64,000 bases of DNA from contig OX638370.1 of the NCBI GenBank assembly GCA_951812925.1, positions 2,504,001-2,568,000 on the forward strand. The letters are read 5' to 3'. Shown here piece after piece: positions 10,988-23,453 of the stretch (the stretch's first letter is position 1; the number at the start of each line of letters is the position of its first letter). The stretch is from Calliopum simillimum. Lineage: Eukaryota; Arthropoda; Insecta; Diptera; Lauxaniidae. The position numbers and the translations under genes were made by a program. The notes below the pieces were generated by a model. It made no database searches. It saw only the letters and a list, made by a program, of their open reading frames with translations, and was not told where the DNA came from.

Positions 10988-11765
10988 AGTGGTAATTTTT
11001 CATCCGATCTTAGACCGCAAAGACTGAAAATTTTATAATAAAATACGTTATTGATAAAAACAATAAAATTTTGACTTTCTTAGTTTTTCGGTCCGGAAAT
11101 GGGTCTTGTGTAACATGGAGAGATATCCTTTCTTTAAAGGCTTATAACTTGGAGCGAAGGGACCAAATTTAAAAATGATTAGAATACGGATTTACGGGGT
11201 TGTTTTAGCTATCCGTATACGAAAAAAATATTTCTTTTAAATTTAATAGTTTTTTTTGTATTTAATTTATTTTTAAACTTAAAAAAAAAATATGGAATCC
11301 TATTTTTTTTTTTTCCCTTTTTTTAATAATTTTTAGAATCGTGTTTGATACTTTTTACTATGCTCATATTGAAATGAGTCGTTCAGAAGCCAATGCAGAT
11401 AAGTTCAAAAACTCAAAATGAGAAAATTTGTGTTTTTATTTTTGCTTATTTTTAAAATTCTTCTGAAATTATATTACAAAATATTCCGAAGCTATAAGAA
11501 AAAAGAACTTTTTCACCTAGAAAAGATGAAGAATCAAGCAGATTCTGTAATAACCAAGAAGAATATTGTTTATTCTACTGAAATTTGCAAAAATCAGAGA
11601 ATATGGAAAAATGGCTTCTGGGCTACTCAAATATTGCTTTGGAAGAAATTTGAAATTTTTATAAAATTTTTAGGGAGTTTAATATATGAAATGAATGAAG
11701 ATTAAAAAAAGCTCAGTAATTTTTGATCGATTTTCGTTACAAAAAATATAAAACTTTTCTTTCCG
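10988..11765. other. Gene-free AT-rich DNA
   Basis: Poly-T/A runs and one 95-codon Lys/Phe-rich open frame (11418-11705) with no recognisable family. Low-complexity composition makes it unlikely to be a gene. Confidence 0.4.
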
Positions 11766-12361
11766 TGTATGTAGTCGTATGTACTTTTTGACGCTGAATA
11801 CGACTACATTCCCAGTATTGTCAACATATCTGCAGAATTTTGAGATATACTTGCTTAAAGTTGGAGAAAACGCTGTTTAAAATATGGCGTGTCTATAGAA
11901 AAAGATGAAATTCATTTTATTAAATGGAATCTAAAAGTCGCGCTCCTTATCTTGTCTTAACTTTTCCAATGTGGCTTTTACTTTTCTAAACATTAGGTAC
12001 CCATTCAAGAGAAAGTATTTCAGCCACCACACCAAGGACAAAATTATAGATATACACTAAAATTAGTTAAAATCTGCTGTAAGGTATGAAATGCGTTAGT
12101 GCCAAAAGAAGAAAGGTCCTGAGAAAAAAATAGGTGACGCCACACCCCCAAAATATTTCGTTTCGTTTGTATTAGGCTGAAATCACTTCTTTTCAAAGGA
12201 TCATAGCTCGGAGAGTTAAATTTTTATAGTAAAAATTTTCCTTTAGCTGCGCCAACAGTATTTTCTCCAACTTCAAGCAGTGATATTTCTCAATTTTGCA
12301 AGTAAATTGACAATTCTGAGGTTGCAGTTGGATTCAGCGTCGAAAGGTACATACATATAAA
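11766..12361. repeat. Inverted-repeat element (~110-bp diverged arms)
   Basis: The left arm (about 11766-11875) and the inverse of the right arm (about 12245-12361) share GTATGTAC, TTTTGACGCTGAAT-like text, ATTGTCAA, ATTTTGAGA and AAGTTGGAGAAAA in the same order, at roughly 75% identity by eye. This is the shape of an old MITE or foldback. The loop is ~370 bp with no coding potential. Confidence 0.6.
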
Positions 12362-13219
12362 CTGCATAAAAGAAACAAAAGAATCATTCCTTTTTTATAT
12401 TTTTAATTGTTATTAATTTGATTACAAGGAATTTAGTGATACTACCCGCTTAACTCCCAACTTAGTTCGAAGATTGAAGATTTTTCTTTTTATGTACGGT
12501 TTCCTTGATAATCTGGCCTTCATGCTATAAATCCAGATCAATGGAACTAATTTACAGAGACCGTACTAATACCTGCAGTGTTAAAAGGCCACTGAAGCAC
12601 TGGAACGCATGCAGTGTACACAGTTCGCTTTTAATACCAACACTAATTTTCGTTTTATATGCTGCCTTAGCAAACAGTTAAAACAGTAAAATACTTCTCG
12701 ACCACATTATGCGTTAAAATACCTTAGCTCGGCAGAATGACTACAGTTAGTTAGTCAATTATGTATCTCTAAGTTCTTGCAAGAATTATGACTTCATAAT
12801 AATTTTGTGACATACATAGTAGGACATCGGTGGATCACCCGCATCAACAAACTATTCTGCGGATAATGAGTGATTGTGGCGCATATTTTGCTTCTTAAAA
12901 TAAAATTTAATGCTAGAAAAATAGTCGCACGCTCAATAAACTTCCAGAAAAACAACATTTAATCACTTCAAAATCTCAAAAAGGGATAAATATTTAATAA
13001 CTCATCGATATTTGATAACATAGCTAAATATATTTACTAACAGTATAACTTAAAGTTTAAATTATATAAAATAATGTCTAATCTTTCATCCATATCAAAT
13101 GGCAGCTTTAGCTCAATGAACCTTAGCAATAATCTTAAATTAAATTTCACTTTAATACAATAGTCGAAAGAACTCTCTCAGCTCCGCTCAACAAACTCCG
13201 CATAGCCCCGTCCCTTGTT
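12362..13219. other. 3' flank of the SLC45-type gene
   Basis: Lies downstream of the stop codon on the minus strand and should contain the 3' UTR. ATTAAA-type signals occur on the minus strand near 13155 and 12995, but I cannot choose between them. Nothing else is recognised. Confidence 0.4.
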
Positions 13220-15371
13220 TTAAACATATAAAACAAACATGGCGGATATGGCAGCTAAGCCGGCCAAAAATGTTGAAGCATACAATATGGCACAAGTCGT
13301 CTCCATCCACGCAACCAATGGACCAACAGAGAAGGCAACAATCAGTTGTGCAATAAACACCATGCTGCTGATGATAGCAACATCTGTGCCCAAGCCACGT
13401 TTCTGTTTCAGTGGCACATTTTCACCTTGCTTAATGGTGAACTGAAAATAAGAAGAAAACTAGGAGTTACAGCAAGAAGGAGCAGAATTGCATTTTTTAT
13501 TCCTGGACTTACGCAATTTTTGGCATGATAATTAGCCACCAAAATATAAGGCATCGTAAAGAGTGTGCCATACAAAATACCAGCTGAGGTACTAAAGAAC
13601 AAAACACCCCACTTGGTGGGCCATAGTCCAAGTATTAACATGCCAATGCCATAGTAGACGATGCCAGTGATATAGACCACCTTTGTGCTGCAAAATAAAG
13701 AAGAAAAATAAAATAACAAATATTTATTAAATAAGGAAAATAAATATTCAGTTCTACCCAAAAACTTTCATCAGCTTTGTCACCGTCATTGAATAAATCG
13801 AGCAAGAGAATGCATAAATGGACATGCCCCAACAGCCAAAGCGCACACCTGCATTGTAAAGATCAGCACCTTCTGAATTTGGTGGAGCCTAAAAGAAAAT
13901 TTATGAATTATTAAAAATATATACCAATATGAACCGACTAAGTTATACTGACCATTGGATCTCCATGAAATACTGCTTCACCTACAAAATCTGTAAAGTA
14001 CAGGCAATACGTGACGTGGCCCATCCAGCAGAGTAGATTTGTCAATGCCAACATGCGCATTGAATAGGGCATGACGAAAATACTTTTTATATATTGACAG
14101 ATTGTGACAGGACCATCGTCAACATTAGAATTTTCTTCGATTTCAATAGCTTTTGGCACTTTGATGTGACTATCACCATTTTGATAGCCTTCCATTTGCA
14201 CCGAATTCTGCTGTAATTCTTGTTCTGCCAATTGTAGTTCAAGCGCTGTGGTCTAGAAAGGGAGAAAACTTATCAATTCTTATCTTTGGACACACTACAT
14301 GACAGACTTGAGATTTCGTTGTCATACCTCTTTTACGTAGTAAATCGTATTATTCCTCTTGTTTAACTCCTTTTTAATGGCTTCGGCAGATAAAGGCTTA
14401 AGCATCTCATCCTGTTCAATCAGTTTCAGTGGAATTTCACGAAAAGTTGTTACCGTCACAATATAGCATATGACAAAAATGATGGTAACAAGTCCAAAAA
14501 CAGTCTGTACATTTCCACCCAAGAATGTTCCTGTTTTATGTTATGAAAACTTGTTAATTAAAGTATTTGTAACCTTTCCCTTCACCAACTACTCACCGAT
14601 CCGTGTTTTTTCCCAATCAACACCACCAATCGCATAACCAATAGTACCACCAATACCCGCCATTAGTGTAAAAGTTGTCATTGCCTTTGACTGATCTTCA
14701 GGAATACACATATCCAGCAGATATGTACGTGATGGTGTCTGACAAGTATCAGCATCGAAATCCAGCAGTATCATGCCCAAAATGGTTAATATAGCGGCAA
14801 ATTTAAAATTACTAGCTTTTGCAATGCCATCGTCGGCTGCTGGTGACTGTAGTGCCGCAACACTGCCTTCACCACTTGAAGTGTTATTATTGAAAATATC
14901 CTGCGACGCTGTCACATTGAAGCCGACATCACCTAATAGCACACCCAAATCCTTACCATAAGGTACTAGTATTAGTCCCAAAAATATACCGATTGAAAGC
15001 AGCGTTATAATCGGTCTACGTCGACCCCAACCCAATTTACAGCGATCACTAACCGAACCCAACAGCGGTGATATAAAGAAACCAAGCAGTGGCGACAAAC
15101 CCCACGCCATGGTCATGTGTTGATGATTAATGCCAATTTGTAGTAAAATCGGTGATACAAAAGCCGTTTCAGCAGCATAGGCAAATTCAATAGCCATGGC
15201 AATCGAAGACAGGCGTATCATCTCACAGCGTGTCTTCGTGCGAAAGACATGCGAGTAGTCTTTCTTTTGATCTCTGGCATGATTCTCGCGCACTTTAAGC
15301 ATATACTTGATCATGGGATTATTGGCGGACGATAGCTCATCACGGCCAGTTTTGCCGGCAACACCAACCAT
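13220..15371 (-). CDS. Slc45-1: SLC45-family proton-coupled sugar transporter (six coding exons)
   Basis: Exons on the minus strand: 15371-14597, 14530-14328, 14252-13953, 13888-13758, 13687-13513, 13441-13220. All five introns are 64-75 nt with GT..AG ends and compatible phases (1,0,0,2,0); the total is 1806 nt, or 601 aa plus TAA. Known family role: a 12-helix major-facilitator membrane protein importing sucrose or glucose with H+; the fly member is Slc45-1/SCRT. Seen: the GWGRRRP signature at residues 114-120 after the second helix, a conserved DADTCQTPSRTYLLDMCIPE segment near 207-226, NxT sequons near 152 and 162 in an external loop, and a long acidic/Gln-rich cytoplasmic loop (about 300-380) between the two six-helix halves. 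The second half includes CWMGHVTYCLYFTDFVGEAVF. The start is the only ATG ahead of the conserved N-terminus. No disruption is seen. Confidence 0.93.
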
Positions 15372-15442
15372 TGTGGCCTTTTAGTTTTGGGGGGGGGAAG
15401 AGTTTTGCAGAAAGCGTTGCAATCACTGGTTGTGTTCGTGTA
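15372..15442 (-). other. 5' UTR segment of the SLC45-type gene with splice acceptor
   Basis: On the minus strand TTTACAG|TACACGAAC places an acceptor at 15443, leaving 71 nt of leader before the ATG. The leader holds a run of about nine C on the minus strand (G-run near 15389-15397). It implies at least one upstream noncoding exon; the promoter at ~34171 is a candidate. Confidence 0.6.
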
Positions 15443-16535
15443 CTGTAAAGTAGATAAAAGAATGCAACAAAATTAGTTTTGTAAGCGGATATGATGCATA
15501 TATTAATTAATTATTGGTTAACACAAATCGTCACAAATCATTTAATTATACACCTATCGTTGTAAGATCATATCACTCTTAAGCTACAAAGCCTAAACAT
15601 TTTTTCACATATCTGGTCATGCAAATTTTATTTAATTTTATAGTGGAAAATTTTCAATCATACGGAAGCCAAACACGCTACTTTTTATATCTTTTATCTT
15701 GTATTTAAAAAAGCGAACTTGTCTCAGAGCAAAAAAAAACATCACAAACAAATTTTTTGAATGAGTACAAGTTGATTAATAAAATATCGTCATAGTCTGT
15801 AGATTCCAGAATTACTGAAAACATCAGTTATTTGACCTTTAAACTGCATATTCATTAATAACCAATATACATACATATGTCATTGCCCTAGTAAAAGTAA
15901 ATTTAGAGGTCATGTACTGTTTTCTTTCAAGTATATATACATAGGAGTATATAAAGATATCTAGTTCATAATCATGAAATGAAATTGTATTTATTTTCAT
16001 ATGTACGGCATCTATTGACCATTAATTGATTTGATTCAATGTCTATTGCGTGAAAAACATCGACGAGATGCGAATCGAAGCAGTGAATTGATTTGTTTGT
16101 AATAGAGGGATCTCAAAATGAAGTGCTTTCAACATGTGTACACCAATAATACAAAATAAATAAAATCTCTTTATTCATTCACTGTCAAAATAATTGAATA
16201 CAAAATGATGCAAATCTATTTGCAAGTCAAAATTATTCGGAGAGGAGACTGAAAAAAATTAAACTAAATTTTAAAAAAATGTGAAATGATCCGTAAAAAA
16301 TTAAAAGTTTGCGCTCCTATTCTAAAATATATGAAGGGACTATCAAAATTTCGCTGAATAGGTGCTAGTTTATTTCTTTTTAAAATATTCAAAGATGAGA
16401 GACGACTTACTACTGTCATACGATATCCCATTTTAAATTTCATAAAAACATCGATCCAGACCAGGGCTGACCTGAATGATACGGACTGGGTCCACTGGGT
16501 TGGCTCGTAAAATTCTAGTTTCCCCAGGTAAGACA
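15443..16535. other. Gene-free AT-rich DNA, probable 5' intron of the SLC45-type gene
   Basis: No coding exon seen. Contains ATACATATGTATATA-like runs typical of fly introns. The frame at 16264-16542 (minus) matches nothing I recognise. Confidence 0.4.
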
Positions 16536-16963
16536 TTGGCATTTGACTTCAGAATTTCTGTAGGAGCTGACGTGCACCAAGCCTTATCGTTCTTTTGAAA
16601 CATATTCAATATAATTCAATATCGTATACTTGTAATGTTGTTGCTCTCCATTTTTTAATTTGTAGAACAGATCATAAACTTTCTACAAAATAATTCAATA
16701 TCTCTTATCAGAGATCCCCCACCGACCCAAATTTTTTCCTGCATTAGATCTACTCAGGAACAACAACGTCGGTGTGCTTTTTTAGAGTGAGTCCCTTTAC
16801 TTTTATCTAAGAAAATTAAAACTTTACAGCTCAGAATCTTCTGGGCCAGCCCTGCACCGGGTTCAGGGCTTATTCCTCATGTCAATGTAAGGGTCCTGGA
16901 TAACTCCAGTGAGCGAATACTTGCCTGACAAGTTCCTGCAGGAATTCTGAAGTCAAATGCCAA
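16536..16963. repeat. Element with ~33-bp terminal inverted repeats in a GC-richer patch
   Basis: TTGGCATTTGACTTCAGAAT at 16536 is the inverse of the sequence ending at 16963, and similarity continues for ~33 bp with about four mismatches (TTCTGTAGGAG versus TCCTGCAGGAA). The surrounding 16440-17340 is GC-richer than the rest of the window and holds repeated CTGGGCCAGCCC at about 16848 and 17150. No target duplication was identified. Confidence 0.55.
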
Positions 16964-18195
16964 ACAATTCGGGTCCGATCGAGTGGATTCAGCTCGTATC
17001 GATCAGGTCGGCCTTGGTCTAGGCTCGGAGCCCTCCCCCAATGTTCAGGCGAGACTACAAGATCAATCTAGTAGGTGCCAGGCTGAGTTCCTACTCGCCT
17101 AATCGTCTTATTGGAAAAATCGAAATTTTATAGGACATAAACCTCTGGGCCAGCCCCCTACCACTTAGGCTGGTGCTGGGCGGGGATGTTCGATGTGCAA
17201 ACAAGGTTCTGAGATCACTCGAAATAGGGCTTGCTTCTGTGTGTAGCAATTTTGACCTCTATACGACCTTGAAATCTCTTCTCCGTGACGTTCTGGGAAT
17301 AAACGGACCCCGGATTTGAATTCAGGGCGTAAAAGTTCTTAGAAAACACATAGTCTGTTTACAACAGAAGGAGCTTTTTTTGTAAACTTGTGTTATTAAT
17401 GAATTCTAAATTGCACATAGAACGAAAAGACCATCTTTGCAGGCTGTTTCAAAGCGATTTCAAAGATCACAGACTGAATACTTTTCTATAGAGAAACAGT
17501 TGCAAGAATGACGCCGAAAATCTTCGACCGTTGAGATAAATAAGAATCTAATCAATGTTAAAGTTGGCGAAGATGTACACGAGAAATAACTGCTGACGAT
17601 TTGAGATTGAATGCTATGGCTGTGTCGAAAATATTGGATAAGGATCTGCTGCATACGAAGAAAGCTGCTCATCTAAAAATAAGCTGGAGTACGTTTTGCC
17701 CAAAATTTTCTAAACAAATCCGAAAACGAACAATCTAGGAACTTCACTAAAATTTTAACAAGCAATGATGGTATTACAAGAACGACCCGATAACCAAACA
17801 ATAGTCTATTAGCATGAAAGAAACGAGTCACGCTTAAATTAAAATTTATTTGTATCGAAAGTTCCTTTTAAAACCAAACAGTCTCCTCTGCCCGCTGTTA
17901 TTTGAAGGGGTTCAGTCTAGTTTAATCTAATTGGAAACTTTTTCATACACTATAATTTTTGCAAATCATGCCGGTTTTCAATAATTAATTAATTGCTTCA
18001 GTCCTTCAACACACGATATCTATTTTAATTATCAAATACATTGAAGATGCCAATTTAAGAAGTATACAAAGTTTAAGTTTTCTGCATACAACAAGATAAC
18101 TTAATCAAAGTGTTTTGAGTAAAATAATTAAAATAAAAAAAAAAAACTGAAAATAAAATATACACAATGTAAGTAATGATCCAAGTAGAAGTGTT
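16964..18195. other. Gene-free DNA with a possible decayed transposase
   Basis: At about 17580-17700 (+) one frame reads REITADDLRLNAMAVSKILD then KDLLHTKKA. Its layout resembles the DNA-binding end of Tc1/mariner-superfamily transposases ('...ISxxSVxRILKxDLxLxxYK'), with stops just before and after. The match is weak. Nothing else is recognised. Confidence 0.3.
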
Positions 18196-19302
18196 GTATT
18201 GTATTTTCCTTTAACTCCTAGGAGGAGCATAGGGCCAATATGAGACGTTTCCATTTTTTGCGATCCTTTGCGATGACTTTGGTTTCTTGTATTTCATTTT
18301 CCAGCGACCTTTTCCAGTTGGTTTTGGGTCTACCACGTCCTCTACTGCCTTGTGGATTCCAATCCAGAGCCTGGCGTCAAACTTTGCTGTGTGCTTTCGG
18401 AGAGTGTGACCAATCCGTCCCCATTTGCGCAGCTCGACCTCGTTTGCAATAGCCCTGTGATTGCATTTTTGATGTAGCTCGGCATTTGATATAGTGCGAG
18501 GCCACCAAACCTTTAGTATACGCCTTAAGCATTTGTTGACGAATACTTGCAGCTTGTTCGTTAGTTGTTCAGTAATAAGCCATGTTTCGCACCCATATAA
18601 CAAAACAGATTTCACATTCGAATCAAAAATGCGCACTTCCGTTTTGGTGGATATAACGGAAGAAGACCATATTTTGTTCAGTTGGGCAAACGCGCCTTTT
18701 GCTTTTGCTATTCTTGAGTTGATATTCTCTTTTGCTCCACCATCCATGGAGATAATGCTGCCTAAATACGTGAACCTATCAACGTTTCCGATGTCATCAC
18801 TGCCAGCTCTAAACGTGATGTCATTCCTGTTTGGGTTTAGCTTCATGCTTTTAGTCTTGTATACGTTGAATTTTAGGCCGGCCTTTTGTGATTTCAAGAC
18901 AAGGTCTTCAATTTTGCATATCTGAGTGTTTGGACGATAAGAGGCAAATGTCGTCAGTGTAGTCGAGATCTTCCAGATGTTCGGTAAAGTTCCATTGGAT
19001 ACCTCTTTTGGCTTTATGAAGAGCTTTATCTAGGATATCGTCAAGAGCGATTAGGAAGAGAGATGGTGATAGAAGACACCCCTGCCGTACGCCTGAATTA
19101 GTGGTGAACAACATACCGTTGTGTAACACACACTCATATTGTGCACGTACTAAGTTTATGGCCTTTGCGGCAATATCTCTTCGCTGCAGTGAAACCCAGA
19201 TGTTTTCTCTGGAGACACTGTCGAAGGCAGTGCTATAGTCTACGAAGACAAGGTGAAGTGCAGCACGCCACTCACATGATTGCTCTACAATTATGCTAAG
19301 GG
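18196..19302 (-). pseudogene. 5'-truncated RTE-like non-LTR retrotransposon, copy A
   Basis: The minus strand encodes the palm and thumb of a reverse transcriptase: FVDYSTAFDSV, SGVRQGCLLSPSLF, then the catalytic box as YTDD (usually YADD), then FTYLGSIISMDGG, SVLLYGCETW and CLRRILKVWW, the usual tail of RTE-like elements. The two frames are broken between SDMQN and the next block near 18900 by a small indel. The endonuclease and the 5' half of the polymerase are missing; the 5' edge abuts the palindrome at 19303. The 3' end (…CTCCTAGGAGTTAAAGG) is followed by an AATAC-type tail. A second fragment, about 94% identical in the stretch I compared, lies at 30040-30667. Confidence 0.85.
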
Positions 19303-19562
19303 TGGAAATCGCGTTGCCTGAAATATTTTTCTCCATCAAATGTGTATCTTATTGTTTTTCGGGTCGCTGAACACGATACAAGTGTCAAAATTAAATTTTG
19401 ACAGCTGTCAACGGCTACAGAGCTGTCAAAACTCTTTAATTTTGAAGTTTTGTGAGTTTTGACAGCTCTGTAGCCGTTGACAGCTGTCATGTGTTCAGCG
19501 ACCCGAAAAACAATAAGATACACATTTGATGGCGAAAAATATTTCAGGCAACGCGATTTCCA
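19303..19562. repeat. 260-bp palindromic foldback element
   Basis: TGGAAATCGCGTTGCCTGAA at 19303 is the inverse of the right end at 19562. Inverse identity continues through 'tctccatcaaatgtgtatct', 'tttttcgggtcgctgaacac' and 'ttttgacagctctgtagccg'. The left arm has ~20 extra bases (GATACAAGTGTCAAAATT). The centre is CTTTAATTTTGAAGTTTTGTG. Single strands would form a very stable hairpin. Open frames crossing it are by-products of the palindrome. Confidence 0.85.
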
Positions 19563-21105
19563 GCAAGTTAAAACAAGAAGTATATAAAATCTATGTAAAC
19601 TTTCATATAAATTTGAATGTCTTCGTGACACAGGTTAATTCGTTTAAAAAAACCTGTCCTTTGGGGGATCTCATTTTGTTCTCAAAGTTTTTCGATTCTG
19701 GGGGAGCGCGACATAAAATTTTGACTTTTCCCAAATAAGGGACACCCTAACCTACATATATTAATGCGTAGAATTTTTGTAAGAACATATGATCAAAATG
19801 GTTTTAAGGTCCACGACTTTAAATCTCGTTAATCCAGCTACTTTTGTAAAGAAAATTTGGTCAGCATTTCAAGCAACTAACATCACTTGAATAGAATATT
19901 TCTCAAGCAGCCATCGTTTTATTAAACATTAAGTACAATCTGTCCAAAAGATATTCCCGAATAGAACATAATTTTATTGTTGAAAGTTAAACATAATTTT
20001 TTGCTTTATTTTTCAATTAAATAAAACTCATATTTCTTCATAAGATAACAATGAACTGAACAAGAAAATCACTAAAAATAATAACAATAAAATAAAAAAA
20101 AGTAATAAAAGAAAGAAAATAAATATGAAGAACTTATCAACCTAATTGAAATATTTATGAGACGTAAATTAAACTGCAACTGGTTTCATTATCAATAAAA
20201 TAATGCAATTTATTTGTTGGTCAATTGGGTTAAAATTGATTGCAAATCAAAATGTTGATTGCGAAAATAGAATTTCAATAGGTAAATATACTCGTATCTC
20301 CAGAATAGACATCCGCAGTCAATCGATTAGAGGAGGAAAGCGGCGGCCGGGAAATCGTACAAAAGTCTACAAAGAGTTGTGAGGGTTCAAGGGCTTTTCG
20401 AACTTTTTTGTATTAAACAATGATATTACTAACCGGTAGACTGAATAATTGTTAACTGCTTACAATGAAAATGCTTTGAGATACTGATTGAATTATGTTT
20501 TTTTTTTTTTTAATGACACAAGTGGAAAAAAATTTTAAGATGAGCGTTACTTTTAAAGTTTTTCCATTAACTTACAATACAATTCGAAACAATTGCTTGG
20601 ATCAAAATATCAAAAAATATACAAAAAAGCCATGAATCCGAAAGCAAAAAATTGTAATTTAAATTGTTGAAATAACAAGCTACAGCGATTCTAAAACTTT
20701 AGTGCAAAAAATTAAAAAACCGGAAATCAAAATGAACGTTGCTACGAGAATTAAGAGCCCGAACCCAATATGGTATATTAAAGAAACGTTTAGTTTTGAA
20801 TGACACGAAATAGCTTAACATGTTAGAAATCATATTGAAACACGTCTTTAAAGTGAAATATTCCGTAACAAGTGGACCTGAAGTGCCTATTTTCATTCGC
20901 TTTGATGGCATTTTAAAAATTTCGACCAAAAATCGATTAAAAGAGGATTGAGAGAGTCTATTGTTTGGTACAAAACAAGTGATGCGGAGTACGAAGCCAT
21001 TTAGCATTTCTGCAAACAACAGCTACATCAAAATTTTATCCGAAAAACTACTTCAATTAACAATTATGGTCCTCAGTAAAGACGGCGGAAGTTTCTAAAC
21101 ATATT
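19563..21105. other. Gene-free AT-rich DNA
   Basis: No gene recognised. The frame at 20699-21019 (minus) has no known motif. Long T/A runs occur. Confidence 0.4.
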
Positions 21106-21212
21106 GGGGGTTATCGTGAATCAAGATTCCCAGGGAATTTTCTTAAACTGCAATAGAGAATGCAGGGCTGTCTGAAAAAATTCACCGGGAATATTTTTTC
21201 ACGATAACACCC
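21106..21212. repeat. 107-bp MITE with ATT duplication
   Basis: The ends are GGGGGTTATCGTGAATCAAG and the inverse of GGGTGTTATCGTGAAAAAAT, with inner matches ATTCCC and GGTGAATTTT-like text. It is flanked on both sides by ATT (21103-21105, 21213-21215), which fits a 3-bp duplication. It is short and fully noncoding. Confidence 0.6.
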
Positions 21213-21459
21213 ATTGTAGCTAGCGTAGCATGTCTCAAAACCAGAGTGTGTTACCAACTAAAAACAATTTGGCAGTTTTTCACAACAGACGTCGCTAATG
21301 AGCCTTATGATCTATACATAATGGCGTTCTTGTACAGAGAAATTTATCCTTGGCATGGCCAAAATGGTAAAGCACCGCGTTTTTTTTTTCACTAGAAAAC
21401 CGAATTCAAGGGTTCGAGTGTGGCTTCTCAAAAGAATTAACAAAAACATGTTTATTAGG

Positions 21460-22674
21460 GTGGGCCAAATTGTATGGACGAAATTTTATCGACTTCGGCT
21501 ACCCCCCTATGTAAAAGTTCATTCAATTCTATGAATATTTGCCCAAGAAACTATACCTCTACGTTCAACTTTAGTTCGGCGCATTTTCGATTGAAAACTT
21601 TACCTTTCATTAATATTTTTTTTTATTTTCATACTAAATTTTAAAAATTTTTGTAAAGACAAAAGTAATGTCATTTTATGATTTGGCTGATATTCTGTCA
21701 GTAATCAATTAAATTGGGTTCTGTTTACATAAAAAGTTCACTTGATAGTGTGGAATTGATGCTATATATTTAGAAAAGTGATATGGGCCAAATAGCCGAT
21801 TATTATGACCGACTTTCAAAATAAACGATTCATATTTTTAATGAATTTTTTCAAACAAAACACCAACCTAGGCTGAAAGTTCATTCAATTCTATGAATAT
21901 TTGCCCAAGGAACCATACCTCTACGTTCAACTTTATTTCGGCGCATTTTCGATTGAAAACTTTACCTTACGTTTAATATTTACTTTTATGCTAAATTTTC
22001 AAAATTCTTATAGAGACAAAAGTAATATCATAATATGTTTTGGCTGGTATTCTATCAGTTATCAATAAAATTAGGTTCTGTTTTTACGAAAAGTTTACTT
22101 GATAACGTGGAATTGATTATATTTATTATAAAAAATTATATCGGTCAAAACTAGTCATATTTTTACATGGATTTTTGGTATATTGTTCTGTAAAATTAAA
22201 AAAAGCGGCTAATTTATTTCCTAAAACTGCCACTAGATGTTGCCCTGGAAAAAAATGAGTGTCAGATTCGGCATCCTAGCATCCAAAAATACTTGGGTTG
22301 GTGTTTCGATTGAAAAAATCCATGTAAAAATATGACTCGTTTATTTTGAAATCGGTTATTTGACCGATATAATTTTTTGGAATAAATATAATCAGTTCCA
22401 CGCTATCGAAAAAACTTTTCGTAAAAACAGAACCCAATTTTATTGATTACTGACAGAATACCAGCCAAAACATATTATGATATTACTTTTGTCTCTACAA
22501 GAATTTTGAAAATTAAGCATAAAAATAAATATTAAACGCAAGGTAAAGTTTTCAATCGAAAATGCGCCGAACTAAAGTTGAACGTAGAGGTATGGTTCCT
22601 TGGGCAAATATTCATAAAATTGAATGAACTTTCACATAGAGGGGTAGCCGAGATCAGTTTTCAAATCGGCCCAC
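21460..22674. repeat. Composite long-inverted-repeat element (three internal copies)
   Basis: Terminal GTGGGCC pairs with GGCCCAC at 22674. Inside, a ~330-bp unit ('gttcattcaattctatgaat', 'atttgccca', 'cctctacgttcaactt', 'ggcgcattttcgattgaaaa') occurs three times: direct at ~21517 and ~21878, inverted at ~22640-22300. The last copy makes the element a long hairpin. Each unit continues with 'agacaaaagtaat', 'ttctgt…tcagt…atcaat' and 'ttaggttctgtttt'. No protein is encoded. Confidence 0.7.
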
Positions 22675-23194
22675 AATAATGTTTATATATGAAAATATAT
22701 AAATACGTATGTGGAAATAGCCTACACATATGTAATCAATTTCCATGTTAACACTTGTTTGCGTCTGTTATAGAAATATTGCAAAATGTCTATTTAATTA
22801 GTTCAATATAAATTTATCATATAGTCGTCATCCCACGCAAGTGTTACAAGAAAAGGCATACATTCCTTTTGCAAACGATTTCTAACTTAATCATACAACA
22901 CACTTATTTATCTGTGTTTAATTTAGCACATTTGTAGTCGCTTACCCATACGATTCTCAGAATATGCTTACACAAGCACAGATAAACTGTTGTCATAAAC
23001 ACAACCATTAAGTATATCTACATATGTGACCGTGTAGTGGAAAAGGTACTTTATTTTTACAAAAAAAAAAAACATTTTCTTGTAAAAATGCATTCAATTT
23101 TGTATAAAAGGACACCTCGATCACTGGAAAATTTCAAAAATTGATTGAGTTATGGCATTTTAAAATCGTTAAATGTAAAACTTAAATTTATAAA
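22675..23194. other. Gene-free AT-rich DNA
   Basis: Nothing recognised beyond simple AT-rich runs. Confidence 0.4.
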
Positions 23195-23453
23195 TGAGCC
23201 GTTCAAAATGACAATGGTGCAAGTCCAAAACGAGACAAAAGTAATGTCATATAAATTATGTGCCATAATGATCGGTTATTTGGTCGATATCATTTTTTCA
23301 AATAAATCTCAACAATTTCATATTATCAAATAAATTTTTCGTGAAAACAGAAATCAATTTTATTCATCCTTAACAAAATGTCAGCCAATAAATATTATGA
23401 CATTACTATTGCTTTCGTTTTGGACTTGCACCATTGTCATTTTGAACGGCTCA
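23195..23453. repeat. 259-bp MITE related to the 21460 element
   Basis: The ~55-bp ends are inverse copies (TGAGCCGTTCAAAATGACAA, TGGTGCAAGTCCAAAACGA, GACAAAAGTAATGTCAT). The interior ('atgatcggttatttggtcgatat', 'aattttcgtgaaaacagaa', 'atgtcagccaataaatatta') parallels the unit of the 21460-22674 element, so the two belong to one family with different ends. Confidence 0.7.

Noticed and set aside
11418..11705. 95-codon plus-strand frame as a small gene
   Set aside because: Low-complexity Lys/Phe/Ile composition expected of AT-rich DNA, no splice or promoter support.
19296..19631. Open frame crossing the 19303-19562 palindrome
   Set aside because: Both strands are open because the sequence is self-complementary; no protein family is visible.
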